Source of the DNA: Planctomyces sp. SH-PL62
Lineage (GTDB): Bacteria > Planctomycetota > Planctomycetia > Planctomycetales > Planctomycetaceae
Direction: 5' to 3'
Length of the DNA stretch: 50,226 nucleotides
Assembly: GCA_945893045.1 (NCBI GenBank)
Contig: CAMDEA010000041.1
Location: 1 to 50,226 of the forward strand
Positions 9,959 to 19,480 of the stretch are shown in pieces (the stretch's first letter is position 1; every line of letters starts with the position of its first letter). The notes beneath the pieces are model-generated. The model saw only the letters and a list, made by a program, of their open reading frames with translations. It ran no database searches and had not been told where the DNA came from. The translations under genes and the position numbers were made by a program.

Positions 9959-10966
9959 ATGCAGACCAATCTAAACCGCGACAAGCCCGAATTCCGGAGT
10001 GGTTTCACGCTCATTGAAGTGCTGGTGGTGATCGCGATCATCGGCACATTGCTGGCGTTGCTTTTGCCTGCGGTCCAGGCCGTGCGGGAAGCTGCCCGTC
10101 GCACCCAGTGCCGTAACAATCTGAAGCAGTTCGGACTGGCGTTGCATCAGTACCATGAGAGCCACGCGACAATGCCGCCGGGTTATTTGTTCGGCGGTCC
10201 CATTCCAGTCAGTGCTGCTCCGCTCAATTTGCGGCCAAGCTCTCCTAGCAGTTACATGTTTGACGGCTGGCCTCCTCCACCGCCTGTTCCGCCTCCCCAA
10301 GATCCGGGTTGGAGTTGGATCACCATGCTGTTGCCGCATCTCGGCCAAACCGGCTTATACCGTCAAATCGATCTGAACTTACCGGTGCGCTCCCCCGTGA
10401 ACGCGGGCAAGGTGATGCAACCACTCCCTCTCGCGACCTGTCCGTCGGATAGCGGTTTTGGAGTTTTCACCGTGTTGCGAATGGACGGCTCCACGCTGAC
10501 CGATGCCAACACCACCAGCTACGTCGCGGTCTTCGGAAAATACGGTCTGATCAATGTGAATCCCGACGATGGCAATGGGGCGTTTCAGCGGAATAGCCGA
10601 GTTCGATCGCAAGACATTCGTGACGGTCTGTCGCAAACCATTGTCGTCGGCGAACGAGCCGCCTTATTCACCAAGGCTCCCTGGGCCGGTGTCATGACCA
10701 CCGGAACGGTGCGAACCACGCCCGGTGCTCCGGTCTTTACGTCGACGATCGAAGAGTCTCCCTGCATGGCCTTGGCCCGCATCGGATCGCGCACGCTCAA
10801 TGACCGATTCAGCGAGCCGTACGATTTCTTTTCGGCTCACGACGGACAGGTCTTCTTTCTGCTTGCGGATGGCTCGGTGCGTCCGATTGGTACGGGCATC
10901 AATCTGGAAATCCTGCATTCGTTAGCCACTCGATCGGGGGGAGAAGTTGTCAAGAACGACTTTTGA
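9959..10966 (+). CDS. DUF1559 prepilin-like protein
   Basis: About 335 residues. A type IV/II prepilin N-terminus is clear: basic leader, cleavage glycine, then [20 protein letters not shown] and the [16 protein letters not shown] phrase. This is the hallmark of the planctomycete DUF1559 family (SBP_bac_10). Near the C-terminus is the H-x9-DG motif ([12 protein letters not shown]). These proteins are presumed to be processed by a prepilin peptidase and assembled or anchored at the cytoplasmic membrane; their function is not established. An in-frame ATG lies 18 codons upstream (9905), but 9959 is preferred because GGGGGG lies about 8 bases before it and the leader then has normal length. The next gene starts inside this one. 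Confidence 0.92.
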   Translation: MQTNLNRDKPEFRSGFTLIEVLVVIAIIGTLLALLLPAVQAVREAARRTQCRNNLKQFGLALHQYHESHATMPPGYLFGGPIPVSAAPLNLRPSSPSSYMFDGWPPPPPVPPPQDPGWSWITMLLPHLGQTGLYRQIDLNLPVRSPVNAGKVMQPLPLATCPSDSGFGVFTVLRMDGSTLTDANTTSYVAVFGKYGLINVNPDDGNGAFQRNSRVRSQDIRDGLSQTIVVGERAALFTKAPWAGVMTTGTVRTTPGAPVFTSTIEESPCMALARIGSRTLNDRFSEPYDFFSAHDGQVFFLLADGSVRPIGTGINLEILHSLATRSGGEVVKNDF

Positions 10967-11549
10967 CGAACTGGCTGAAACGCCGGACTTCAAGGCCGGA
11001 CGAGTTTCGCGGCTGCCGTTGGCATGGGGATTCCTCGTCGCCACGATCGCCTGGACTGGCGGTTGCGACTCATCGCCGCACGCGCCGTTGCTGCGCAATT
11101 CCCCGGTCTATCACAGCGAGAGCGAGGGCTTCCGCTTCCGCGTGCCGGAAGGCTGGAGCCAGTCCGCGAACTCAGTGCTGCCTGCCGGCGATTTGCCGGG
11201 GGACATCTTCTTGACGCGCTATCAAGTCAAGACCACGGAAGGTGGCGCTTCCATGCAAATCATTTGCCGCAACGATCTGGCCGCCGAGCAGCTCGAAGAG
11301 CATTGGAGCGGTCCGGCTTTCGGCGTGAAGTCCTGGAAAGTGGAGGAGTCCCTCCAGAATGTGAAAGCCGGTCCCGTCCCAGGCGAGCGGATCGTTTACA
11401 GCGGTTTGCTGGGAGGCAAGACGATCATGAAACACGTCACTTGCCTGCATAAGAACAAGCGACTGTATTCCTTCGTCGGGCTGTATTGGCAGAACGACGT
11501 CTTCGCTCGGCAGCAAATTGAACGCGCACTCGACAGCTTGATCTGGTGA
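10947..11549 (+). CDS. Probable lipoprotein, unknown function
   Basis: A 200-residue protein beginning at a TTG (10947) directly after GGGGGAGAAG and overlapping the 3' end of the DUF1559 gene by 20 bases, an arrangement that suggests translational coupling. Around residues 23-40 there is a hydrophobic stretch ending TIAWTGGC, a weak lipobox. The mature part contains [16 protein letters not shown], a phrase common in small secreted domains that respond to stress or bind cofactors, but I cannot assign a family. It ends with a region reading [25 protein letters not shown], as in planctomycete proteins of unknown function. The pairing suggests a role together with the pseudopilin-like protein (inference). 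Confidence 0.75.
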   Translation: MSRTTFDELAETPDFKAGRVSRLPLAWGFLVATIAWTGGCDSSPHAPLLRNSPVYHSESEGFRFRVPEGWSQSANSVLPAGDLPGDIFLTRYQVKTTEGGASMQIICRNDLAAEQLEEHWSGPAFGVKSWKVEESLQNVKAGPVPGERIVYSGLLGGKTIMKHVTCLHKNKRLYSFVGLYWQNDVFARQQIERALDSLIW

Positions 11550-11563
11550 CGCAGTGTCGGCAT

Positions 11564-11623
11564 GTAACCCGAAGCGTCAGCGAGGGAGAATTGTGGCACG
11601 CCCTCGCTGACGCTTCGGGTTAC
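11564..11623. repeat. Perfect 23-bp inverted repeat, GTAAC...GTTAC
   Basis: The arms 11564-11586 and 11601-11623 are exact reverse complements, starting GTAACCCGAAGCG and ending CGCTTCGGGTTAC, around a 14-base loop. It begins 14 bases after the lipoprotein stop codon and could form the 3' end of that message. No T-run follows. Confidence 0.9.
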
Positions 11624-11644
11624 ATGGCGTCTGTGAATAGGCTG

Positions 11645-11684
11645 CGCTCGCGTCCGGTCCTCAAACCAGAACCGGACGCTAGCG
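11645..11684. repeat. Short inverted repeat, GTCCGGT core
   Basis: CGCTCGCGTCCGGT (11645-11658) pairs with ACCGGACGCTAGCG (11671-11684) with one mismatch. Together with the preceding palindrome it fills the gap between two convergent genes, so it may help terminate one or both. Confidence 0.6.
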
Positions 11685-11723
11685 CGTTCCGGCTGATGGG
11701 ACTTCCGGCCTCGGCGAGAAGGG

Positions 11724-12707
11724 TCACTTCGTTTCGGTCTTATCCCGTGATTCCGTCTTGTCGGCCGGTTTGGTTTCCTTGGGCAGCAGTTCGGGGGCGA
11801 CAGTTTTCAGAGCCTTCTCGGCGGCCTCGCGGACGATCGCTTCGGGATCTTTGAGCAACGGCAGCATGTCCTCCGCGGCCGGGCGAGCATCGGCACCGAT
11901 GTAGCCCAACGATCGAACCGCATCGCGGCGAACTTTCAGATAGCGATCGGTCAACACTTTCCGCAGGGCGGGAACACCCAGCTCGGCGGCTACCGGGCCG
12001 ATATCGCCGATCGCTTCCGCCGCGTGCTCGCGGATCGTGTCTTCCGGGTCGTCCATTTCGTCGATCAGATCAGGCACCGCCGAGACGGCATTCGGACCAA
12101 TCTTGCCGATGGTGCGTGCCGCGTTCCACCGCGCTTCCGTCGGTAACTTCTCGTCGTGCATCGCCGCGACAAGTTCCGGCAATGCGGACGCGGCTGCCGC
12201 TTTGAATTCGCTGATGGCCCGCGCGGCGACGACGCTGTGTTCTGAACGGAGCAACTCTTTCAACTTCGGCACGACCTCTTCCGCCGGAACCCCCGCTTTC
12301 GGGATCGCCGCAATCGCCACGGAGCGGACATGTGGGTCAGGATCACCCAACGCTCGCAGCATGGTGCTCTGAAACGCCGCGGGGAGCGGTGACTTCGTGG
12401 CCAGTAAATCGAGCACGGTCCAGCGGAGTTCGGACTTCGCAGCGCCGGGAGACCTCAGATAAATTTCCGATAAAACCGGAACCGCATCGGCTCCCTGTTT
12501 TTCCAAAATCGAAAGCGCCGCGGCGCTCTCGCCAGGACCGGCCTGGAGCTGTTTGGCCCAATACCGCGACGGCCGATTGGCCAGAAAAGAATCGCCAGCC
12601 ATCCAGCCTGAAACCGTTTGGGTTGGTTCCAGCAAAACCGCTGCAACGAAAACGAACGCTAAGGCAGCACCAACCACTACGATCGTTTGCCGTTTCATCA
12701 GAGACAT
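11724..12707 (-). CDS. HEAT-repeat protein with N-terminal membrane anchor
   Basis: A 327-residue protein. Residues 1-30 hold a basic start (MSLMKRQ) and a hydrophobic segment (TIVVVGAALAFVFVAAVLL), a signal peptide or anchor. From about residue 60 to 310 there are HEAT/PBS-lyase-like helical repeats with recurring phrases such as DPDPHVRSVAIAAI, DPEDTIREHAAEAIGDIG and RYLKVRRDAVRSLGYIG. These form a curved scaffold for protein binding; the partner is unknown. The C-terminus is a Lys/Glu/Thr-rich tail, probably disordered. The gene is convergent with the lipoprotein gene and divergent from the next DUF1559 gene. Confidence 0.88.
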   Translation of the reverse strand: MSLMKRQTIVVVGAALAFVFVAAVLLEPTQTVSGWMAGDSFLANRPSRYWAKQLQAGPGESAAALSILEKQGADAVPVLSEIYLRSPGAAKSELRWTVLDLLATKSPLPAAFQSTMLRALGDPDPHVRSVAIAAIPKAGVPAEEVVPKLKELLRSEHSVVAARAISEFKAAAASALPELVAAMHDEKLPTEARWNAARTIGKIGPNAVSAVPDLIDEMDDPEDTIREHAAEAIGDIGPVAAELGVPALRKVLTDRYLKVRRDAVRSLGYIGADARPAAEDMLPLLKDPEAIVREAAEKALKTVAPELLPKETKPADKTESRDKTETK

Positions 12708-13054
12708 TCCTTTTCAGTGAGACCACAACGAAGACACCTCTCGCAACAACCTCGTTGACGAAACGTGATCCGCAGTGGGTGGTATTCCAGGCCGCATCGT
12801 TAAGGTCGTTTGGGATGGATCATGGCTCAGGGAATTCAAGCGTGTGAAAGTCGAAATGAGCTTCGAGCCACAATCCAGGCGACAAGAATAGCACAGAAAG
12901 TCGCTCATCATTCGTGAGCGAGCCGAAGGTCAATTCAGAATCCAGGCCGGACAACTCTCTATTCCGATTCCATTTGGCCGCAGTCATCACGACGGATCGC
13001 TGATCGCACCAAATCCATTGGAGTCCCCGGCAGCTTTCACTCGGAGAATTTCCC
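12708..13054. other. Divergent intergenic region, 347 bases
   Basis: This lies between the starts of the HEAT gene (minus) and a DUF1559 gene (plus), so it should hold two promoters. I could not identify convincing -35/-10 boxes, a known operator or a palindromic element. CGGAGAA at about 13042-13048 is a plausible ribosome-binding site for the plus-strand gene. Confidence 0.4.
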
Positions 13055-14035
13055 ATGACCGGCCTGACCGTTTCAAAATCGAGCAACCGTGCTCGTGGTG
13101 GATTCACGCTCATCGAATTGTTGGTGGTCATTGCGATCATCGCAGTCCTCACCGCTCTGTTGTTACCTGCGGTGCAGTCGGCTCGCGGTGCCGCGGCAAA
13201 GGCGCAATGTCAAAACAATCAGAAACAGATCGGACTGGCACTGCACAATTTTCATGAGACGAACAACGTGTTCCCGGCCTCCGGTTGGACCATGGCGGGA
13301 CCGGGAAACCCGGCTGGCAAGTTTGTCGGTTGGCGTCCGCTGGTTCTGCCGTACCTCGAGCAAGCGAACCTGAGAAAACTCTATGACATCAACATCAACT
13401 GGTGGGAAGGGACGAACGCGGTGACGGCTGCCGTGCCCGTCACGACATTTGTGTGTCCCAGTTCGCCTTCGCGGTCGAGCGTCACGACAGCGGTTGCCAA
13501 AGGTCCCCGCCCAGCGATGGTGTTCACGAACCCGGTCGCGCCGACGGATTATGAAGCCATCATGGGAGTGCATCCGGCCTCCATCAACCCGCATCTGCCG
13601 ACGGCGCTTTACACCGCCACGAACCAATTCTCGATCATGTCACGCAATTCCACGGCCCGGTTTCGCAATGTGCGAGACGGAACCTCCTCCACCATCGCGG
13701 TGGTGGAATGCGCTGCACGGCCCAAGGTCTACCGCGGCCAAACGGAGAATTCGACGCTCTCGAATGACCAGGGAATTTGTTGGGCCGACAGCGAAGGACC
13801 GTTCAGCTTCCACGGCGCGAAGGCCGATGGTTCCGCGGAGGGCTGCGGTCCGGCCGGCGGATGCAACCGCCCGATGAACGTCAAAAACGACAACGAACCC
13901 TACAGCTTTCATTCCGGCGGCGGGAATTTCCTGTTCGTCGATGGCCGAGTCAAATTTGTGAACCAAAACATCAACCTCGCCGTGTTCGCCGCGATGTGTA
14001 CGATGAGTGCGAACGAAGTCATCGCGCCGGAATGA
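13055..14035 (+). CDS. DUF1559 prepilin-like protein
   Basis: A 326-residue member of the same family as the protein at 9959-10966. The prepilin motif [23 protein letters not shown] follows a short basic leader (cleavage expected after the second glycine, about residue 16), then [19 protein letters not shown]. The C-terminal H-x9-DG element reads [12 protein letters not shown]. Internal cysteines and the GWTMAGP...[14 protein letters not shown] section match the family layout. It has its own apparent ribosome-binding site and lies in a run of plus-strand genes that ends with a GspK-like protein, so it may feed a pseudopilus-type machine; no secretin or assembly ATPase is visible in the window. 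Confidence 0.93.
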   Translation: MTGLTVSKSSNRARGGFTLIELLVVIAIIAVLTALLLPAVQSARGAAAKAQCQNNQKQIGLALHNFHETNNVFPASGWTMAGPGNPAGKFVGWRPLVLPYLEQANLRKLYDININWWEGTNAVTAAVPVTTFVCPSSPSRSSVTTAVAKGPRPAMVFTNPVAPTDYEAIMGVHPASINPHLPTALYTATNQFSIMSRNSTARFRNVRDGTSSTIAVVECAARPKVYRGQTENSTLSNDQGICWADSEGPFSFHGAKADGSAEGCGPAGGCNRPMNVKNDNEPYSFHSGGGNFLFVDGRVKFVNQNINLAVFAAMCTMSANEVIAPE

Positions 14036-14109
14036 GCTTCGCCTGTTTTGTTTCCGAACCGTCCTATTGATCGCTCAGGACGCGGCTTCAGTCTTGTCAG
14101 CAGGTTGCC

Positions 14110-14586
14110 ATGCCCCAATCAAGTTGGCGATTCTGGCTGTGGCAATTCGCCGTGACGTTGAGTTTGGCGGTGTGGTGGGGCGGGCTGACGTTCTATGCGG
14201 CGATCATCGTGCCGCTGGGCATCGAGCAATTCGGTGGCATTGAACAGGGATTGTTGACTCAGCGCGTGACCGTTCGGCTCAACTTGGCCGGCACGCTTGC
14301 CGGAATCTGCCTGTTGGCCGATGCGCTGTGGCACCAACCCAGGAATTGCCGAGCGGTCTTGGCAAGTCTATTGCTCGCGCTGCAAGGCTGGCTGTGGTTC
14401 TTGCATTCACGGCTGAGTCGCTGGATGGAAACCGTCTCGTCGTCGCTGCCGACCGGCGAGTCGTTTTACCATGAGCACCGCGTTTACTTGTGGGTCACCT
14501 CTGTTCAATGGCTGATTGGCTTGGCCTGCCTTTGGGTTTGGTGCGTCCGCCTGCCGGCAATTCCGGTGGACGACCCCGCTGATTGA
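14110..14586 (+). CDS. Small four-helix integral membrane protein
   Basis: A 158-residue protein with four predicted membrane segments: about residues 10-35 (FAVTLSLAVWWGGLTFYAAIIV), 53-70, 80-97 and 126-147. The first helix with WWGGLTFYAAIIVPLG is reminiscent of DUF4149/TMEM205-like proteins, but the match is by eye and weak. Charged residues are few and lie in loops. It stands 74 bases after the DUF1559 gene on the same strand. The function is unknown. Confidence 0.7.
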   Translation: MPQSSWRFWLWQFAVTLSLAVWWGGLTFYAAIIVPLGIEQFGGIEQGLLTQRVTVRLNLAGTLAGICLLADALWHQPRNCRAVLASLLLALQGWLWFLHSRLSRWMETVSSSLPTGESFYHEHRVYLWVTSVQWLIGLACLWVWCVRLPAIPVDDPAD

Positions 14587-14696
14587 TGGCTTTCCGGCAC
14601 GGGTCAGCATTGCTGCGCGGGGTGTCCTCTGGATAAAGAGTGGAGCCAGAAACCGTTCGCCGAGGTTCGACGAACGTCTTCCCACGGAGGCTGGCC

Positions 14697-16604
14697 ATGC
14701 GCCGCGTCACTCATTCGCCAACGTCATTCCGATCTGGCAGCGTGTTATTGGTGGTGCTGGTGGTCATCGCGCTGCTGGCGTTGGGGGCGTATTCGTTCTC
14801 GGAATTGATGGTCTCGGAAAGTCACGCGACTGGTGTTTTCGGGCGTGAGGCTCAAGCCCGCGCGGCGGCGGATTCGGGAGTGGAACTGGCGGCGGCCGTG
14901 CTCGGTCTGCCCACGGAGGAGGGTGCCTACGAAAACGTCGTTCACGATCCGCAGCATTTCGTGCAGACGATCAAAGAGGCCGACGGCCCGCGCGGACGAA
15001 CTCGGTTCAGCCTGGTCGCTCCCAATGAAAGCGATGTGACCTGCACCACGATTCGATTCGGCTTGATCGACGAATCGTCCAAGTTGAACGTCAACGCGCT
15101 GGTGGCCGCCGAACAGAAGCAGCAATCTCGCGGTACGTCGCTGACGAGCGGCAGTAGCGCCGCCAGCGGCACGACTGGGGCTTCCGGTTCGGCAGGCGGT
15201 AACACAACCTCATCGAATTCAGCCTCGACTGGTTCCACAACCGGTTCGAGTTCCTCCACCGGTTCCTCTGCGACGTCATCGACGGACAGCACGAGCGGCA
15301 CGGTTTCCGCGTCCGATCCGGCCAGCCGGCTGTTGATGATCCCCGGCATGACTTACGAATTCGCCGACGCGATCCTCGACTTCATCGACGCCGACGACAC
15401 GTCACGCACGAACGGCTGCGAATCCGAGTACTACAACGGACTCAGCCCGGCGTATTCCGCCAAGAACAGTCCGCTGGAGTCGCTCGATGAACTGCTGCTG
15501 GTGCGCGGCGTGACCTCAGAATATCTGTACGGCGAGGATTTCAACCGCAATGGGCTGCTCGACCCGAACGAGAACGACGGCGACGCGAGTTGGCCGCCCG
15601 ACAATGCTGACGGTGCTCTGCAACTCGGCTGGTCGGCGTACCTCACCGTCTTTGGCCGCGAGAAGAACACACGCTGGGATGGCACCAACCGCATCAACAT
15701 CAACGACAACAACCTCGCCGACTTGTACGACAAGCTCGAAGAAGAGTTCGATGCGACGGTCGCTCAGTTCGTGATCGCGTACCGCGTCACGAGCCTAGCT
15801 CAGACAACCGCCAATCAGGTGGCTGGTGGAGCAAATAGCGGCGGCTCCGGGAGCAATCCCTCCAGCGGCGTGCCAACCGGAGGCGGAGGCTCGCCGAGTG
15901 GCGGCGGGAATACTTCCACGGCAACTCTCAATCAGCAGTATTCGCAACTGCAACAAGCCGCGACCGCGATCGGCAGCGCGATCGGCGGCGGTAGCGGCAC
16001 GGTCACTCGTGGTGGCATGGACTTGTCGAAAGGAGCGGGCAAACAGATCACTTCGTTGTACGAATTGATTGGGGCCACGGCTCAAGCCACCGTCAATGGT
16101 TCGGTGACGACTCTGCAAAGTCCGTGGACGGCGGATGGCGGCAACATGACCACTTACCTGCCGTCGCTGCTCGACACGCTGAGCACCAACAACGACGAGT
16201 TCACGGACGGGCGAATCAACGCCGCTCAAGCTCGTTACGAGACACTGCTGACGATTCCTGGAATGAACGAAGCCTTGGCCGAAACGATCCTCGGCAAACG
16301 CCAAGGTGCCGATGGAGCACCGCTGGTCGACACCACCGGTTCGCGCACGACGGCCGGATGGTTGGTCATCGAAGGCATTATCGACCTGCCGACCATGCAG
16401 CAGTTGGACCCGTACCTGACTGGCCGCGGCGGGATTTATCGCGTCAACTCGATCGGCTATTTCGATGAAGCCGGACCGTTCACGCGACTGGAAGCGGTCA
16501 TCGACACCACGCAATCCAAGAAGCCGCCGGTCATCCTGTTTCTCAAAGACCTGACCGAACTCGGCCGAGGCTACCCGCAGTCGCTGCTGCTGGGGACGCC
16601 ATAA
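14697..16604 (+). CDS. General secretion pathway protein K-like minor pseudopilin
   Basis: About 635 residues from the ATG at 14697, which has CGGAGG six bases upstream; an upstream in-frame start at 14640 is rejected. The N-terminus has a hydrophobic stretch SVLLVVLVVIALLALGAYSFSELM followed by ARAAADSGVELA, the usual GspK beginning. DESSKLNVNAL matches the T2SS K conserved site, and two helix-hairpin-helix regions follow (LLMIPGMTYEFADAILDFID and LLTIPGMNEALAETIL). It is roughly twice the usual GspK length because two low-complexity linkers rich in Ser, Gly and Thr are inserted (about residues 140-205 and 375-410). In type II systems GspK caps the pseudopilus; here it stands without other gsp genes but near DUF1559 pseudopilins. 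Confidence 0.85.
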   Translation: MRRVTHSPTSFRSGSVLLVVLVVIALLALGAYSFSELMVSESHATGVFGREAQARAAADSGVELAAAVLGLPTEEGAYENVVHDPQHFVQTIKEADGPRGRTRFSLVAPNESDVTCTTIRFGLIDESSKLNVNALVAAEQKQQSRGTSLTSGSSAASGTTGASGSAGGNTTSSNSASTGSTTGSSSSTGSSATSSTDSTSGTVSASDPASRLLMIPGMTYEFADAILDFIDADDTSRTNGCESEYYNGLSPAYSAKNSPLESLDELLLVRGVTSEYLYGEDFNRNGLLDPNENDGDASWPPDNADGALQLGWSAYLTVFGREKNTRWDGTNRININDNNLADLYDKLEEEFDATVAQFVIAYRVTSLAQTTANQVAGGANSGGSGSNPSSGVPTGGGGSPSGGGNTSTATLNQQYSQLQQAATAIGSAIGGGSGTVTRGGMDLSKGAGKQITSLYELIGATAQATVNGSVTTLQSPWTADGGNMTTYLPSLLDTLSTNNDEFTDGRINAAQARYETLLTIPGMNEALAETILGKRQGADGAPLVDTTGSRTTAGWLVIEGIIDLPTMQQLDPYLTGRGGIYRVNSIGYFDEAGPFTRLEAVIDTTQSKKPPVILFLKDLTELGRGYPQSLLLGTP

Positions 16605-16719
16605 GCAGTCCCCTCCCGTCACTCGTTCGGCTCTCGCTTGCCCCCCTTCGCGCAGATCGCAATTCTTCGCACGCCCCAGCGGCGAGTAAAACAATCCCAG
16701 CGAAGGATCGAGGCGATTC

Positions 16720-18636
16720 ATGGCGGAGCAAAAAGCGAATTACACCAGCGACGACATCGAGATTCTCGAAGGCTTGGAAGCGGTGCGGCGGCGGCCGGCT
16801 ATGTACATCGGCGGCGTCGATGCGCGCGGGCTGCATCATCTGATTTGGGAGATCGTCGATAACTCGGTCGATGAGCATCTCGCCGGGGAATGCGACCGCA
16901 TTGACGTGACGCTGCACAAGGACGGCCTCTCGATTTCGGTGCAGGACAACGGACGCGGCATCCCGGTCGAAAAACATTCGAAGACGAAAACCTCCACGCT
17001 GGAAGTCGTGCTGACGGTCCTCCATGCCGGCGGAAAATTCTCGAACAAGAATTACGCGCGATCGGGCGGCTTGCACGGCGTCGGCTCATCAGTCGTCAAC
17101 GCGCTGTCCAAAGAGATGATCGCGACGGTGCATCGCGACGGGCACGAGTACCAGCAGACGTATCGTCGCGGGAAGCCTCAAGGCCCGGTCGAGAAGATCC
17201 GGCCGTTTCGCGGACGCGGAACCACGATCTTCTTTCGCCCCGACGATCAGATTTTTCGCAGCACTCACTTCAACGCCGACATCATCAAGCAGCATCTGGA
17301 AGACATCTCGTTCGTGCATGGCGGACTGCGGATCGTTTTCCACGACGAGGCCAAGAAGGAGCAGCACGAGTTCTTCCACCCCGAAGGGATCACGGCCTAT
17401 CTGCAAAAGGTCGTGAAGGACGACCAACGCAAACAGATTCACGAGCAGCTTTTCACGATCGACAAGGAACTCGGCAACCACAAATTGCAATTGGCGATGG
17501 CCTGGACCGAATCGACCGACGAGCGGGTGATGAGCTACGTCAACGGCATCCGCACACATGCCGGCGGCACGCACGAAGCCGGCTTTCGTTCCGGTATCGT
17601 CAAGGCGGTCAAGAACTACATCGAGATGCACGACATCAAGCTGAAAGGGATCACGCTGACCGCCGAAGACATCCGCGAGGGACTCGTCGCGATCGTCTCC
17701 ATTTTCCTGTCCGAGCCGATGTTTCAAGGTCAGACGAAAGACAAACTCAATAACCCGGAGATGACCAGCGCCGTCGAGGGACTCGTCCGCCCCGGCGTCG
17801 AGACTTGGCTGAGCAACAACCCGTCGATCGCCGATGCAGTCGTCGGCCGCATCGTGCTCGCCGCGCGTGCTCGGCAAGCCAGCCGCGAGGCCGCGACCGA
17901 AGTCCGTCGCAAAACGCCCGGCGGTCGCAAGACGAATCTTCCCGGAAAGCTGCTCGACTGCCGCAGCAACAAGCCGGAGGACTCGGAGTTATTCATCGTC
18001 GAAGGTCTCTCCGCCGGCGGCACCGCCGCGATGGGGCGAGACAGCAAGACACAAGCGGTGCTGCCGCTCAAAGGCAAAGTGCTCAACACCGAGTCGCTGG
18101 CCACCAGCAAGATCCTCGGCAACCAGGAAATCCACGACCTCGTCGAAACGCTGGGAACCGGCATCGGCCCCGGATTCGACATGCACAAGCTGCGCTATCA
18201 CCGCATCATCCTGCTGATGGACGCCGACAGTGACGGCTATCACATTAGCACGCTCCTGCTCGCGTTCTTCTTCCGCCATCTGCCGCAGCTCATTCGCGGC
18301 GAAAAGCTGTATCTCGCGCTGCCGCCGCTGTACCGCATCGCCGTCGGCCAGGAATCGCACTATGCCCGCGACGACGCACACCGCGAAGAGATTCTCGCCA
18401 CGCTCCCGAAGAATCGAAACTTCGAGATCAGCCGCTTCAAAGGCTTGGGCGAGATGACCGCATCGCAATTGAAAGTCACCACGCTCGATCCCAAGACTCG
18501 CATCCTGCTGCGCGTAGACATCGAAAGCCAACTTGACGCCGACAAAACCTTCAATGAACTCCTCGGCAAAGACGCCAGCGAGCGCTACCGCATCATCATG
18601 GACGAGGCCAGCCAGGTGGATGACTTGGATATCTGA
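16720..18636 (+). CDS. gyrB: DNA gyrase / topoisomerase IV subunit B
   Basis: A 638-residue type IIA topoisomerase ATPase subunit. GHKL motifs are present: [33 protein letters not shown] and the QTK loop (QTKDKLNN). The TOPRIM domain has E428 in EGLSAGG and the acidic DADSD cluster (D501, D503, D505). Canonical GyrB/ParE reads EGDSAGG and DADVDGSHI; here the first D is L430 and the second block is DADSDGYHI. The catalytic E and DxD are kept, so activity is likely. Length without an insertion fits GyrB or ParE; no subunit A gene is adjacent, so the choice between gyrase and topo IV is open and this may be a second paralogue. The ATG at 16720 follows CGAAGGATCGAGG. Confidence 0.9.
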   Translation: MAEQKANYTSDDIEILEGLEAVRRRPAMYIGGVDARGLHHLIWEIVDNSVDEHLAGECDRIDVTLHKDGLSISVQDNGRGIPVEKHSKTKTSTLEVVLTVLHAGGKFSNKNYARSGGLHGVGSSVVNALSKEMIATVHRDGHEYQQTYRRGKPQGPVEKIRPFRGRGTTIFFRPDDQIFRSTHFNADIIKQHLEDISFVHGGLRIVFHDEAKKEQHEFFHPEGITAYLQKVVKDDQRKQIHEQLFTIDKELGNHKLQLAMAWTESTDERVMSYVNGIRTHAGGTHEAGFRSGIVKAVKNYIEMHDIKLKGITLTAEDIREGLVAIVSIFLSEPMFQGQTKDKLNNPEMTSAVEGLVRPGVETWLSNNPSIADAVVGRIVLAARARQASREAATEVRRKTPGGRKTNLPGKLLDCRSNKPEDSELFIVEGLSAGGTAAMGRDSKTQAVLPLKGKVLNTESLATSKILGNQEIHDLVETLGTGIGPGFDMHKLRYHRIILLMDADSDGYHISTLLLAFFFRHLPQLIRGEKLYLALPPLYRIAVGQESHYARDDAHREEILATLPKNRNFEISRFKGLGEMTASQLKVTTLDPKTRILLRVDIESQLDADKTFNELLGKDASERYRIIMDEASQVDDLDI

Positions 18637-18665
18637 TTTCGCACTCGATCCAGACTGAACTGACG

Positions 18666-18908
18666 ATGACTCAAGAGCTTCCCAACGATCCACTGCATGG
18701 CATCACGCTCGCGATGATCCTTGAGCATCTCGTCGCGCACGTGGGTTGGGAGGAGATGGGGCAGATCATTCCAGTGCGGTGCTTTACTCACGACCCGAGC
18801 ATCAAGTCGAGCCTCACCTTCCTCCGAAAAACACCGTGGGCAAGGGCGAAAGTTGAGTCGCTCTACCTCGACTGCTTGGACGAGTTCGGTCCGGCAACAT
18901 CGACCTGA
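18666..18908 (+). CDS. VF530 family (DUF2132) DNA-binding protein
   Basis: An 80-residue protein that matches the VF530 family along its whole length: [34 protein letters not shown] and [22 protein letters not shown] are all family phrases. The solved family member is a small all-helical protein reported to bind DNA; the biological role is not known. It starts 29 bases after gyrB on the same strand and could be co-transcribed. Its last 46 bases overlap the 3' end of the convergent gene at 18863-19438. Confidence 0.9.
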   Translation: MTQELPNDPLHGITLAMILEHLVAHVGWEEMGQIIPVRCFTHDPSIKSSLTFLRKTPWARAKVESLYLDCLDEFGPATST

Positions 18909-19438
18909 TGCGACCGTTCGCGAGCCGCCGCCGAGCCGTACTTCGCGGCCATTTGCCAATGCAACTTGGCGACTCCGAGATGATTCTCCGCTTCCGCTTT
19001 GCGAGCGAGCCGTTCGAACTTCGCAGATCGAGCCGACGGCGACTCTTCTTCCGCGCGAGTCGGCTCGCGCTGGCTGACGACGGCCGCTGCGGAAATCGCG
19101 GAGGAGTAACGCGACACAGAGGACGACGGTCGATCCGGGACCGAGTTCAAGATGGCCTCGTCCATTTCGTGGAGGTCGATGATCGTCACGCCAACCGACA
19201 AAGAGTTTGACGACCGCGACATTCCGATCGACGAGCCGAATGGGACGAATCCGTATCGAGAGCGTCCCGATTGCGCCGACGAGACGCCTCCCAGATAGAC
19301 TCGGCCGTGATTCGGAACGGCGACCGAAGTGCTCACCAAGGTCGTGCCCACCACCGGCTGTTGAATGGCCACCTGCTGGCCGAATACCGGAAGGCTAAAC
19401 GCCGAGCACAACAGCAACGCTAAACCGCTGGTTCGCAT
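18863..19438 (-). CDS. Secreted protein of unknown function
   Basis: A 191-residue protein with a convincing signal peptide ([20 protein letters not shown], cleavage before QQV). The mature part begins with a Gln/Val-rich beta-like stretch and a Gly/Ser region, and ends in a charged helical segment ([38 protein letters not shown]) that resembles the end of many planctomycete secreted proteins carrying a tetratricopeptide-like helix pair. I do not recognise a family. It lies 42 bases after the end of the zinc-ribbon membrane gene on the same strand, so the two may be co-expressed. Confidence 0.7.
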   Translation of the reverse strand: MRTSGLALLLCSAFSLPVFGQQVAIQQPVVGTTLVSTSVAVPNHGRVYLGGVSSAQSGRSRYGFVPFGSSIGMSRSSNSLSVGVTIIDLHEMDEAILNSVPDRPSSSVSRYSSAISAAAVVSQREPTRAEEESPSARSAKFERLARKAEAENHLGVAKLHWQMAAKYGSAAARERSHQVDVAGPNSSKQSR

Positions 19439-19480
19439 GGTGGGTCTGATCCTCGATCGCGTGGAACGGACTCCGTGGAA

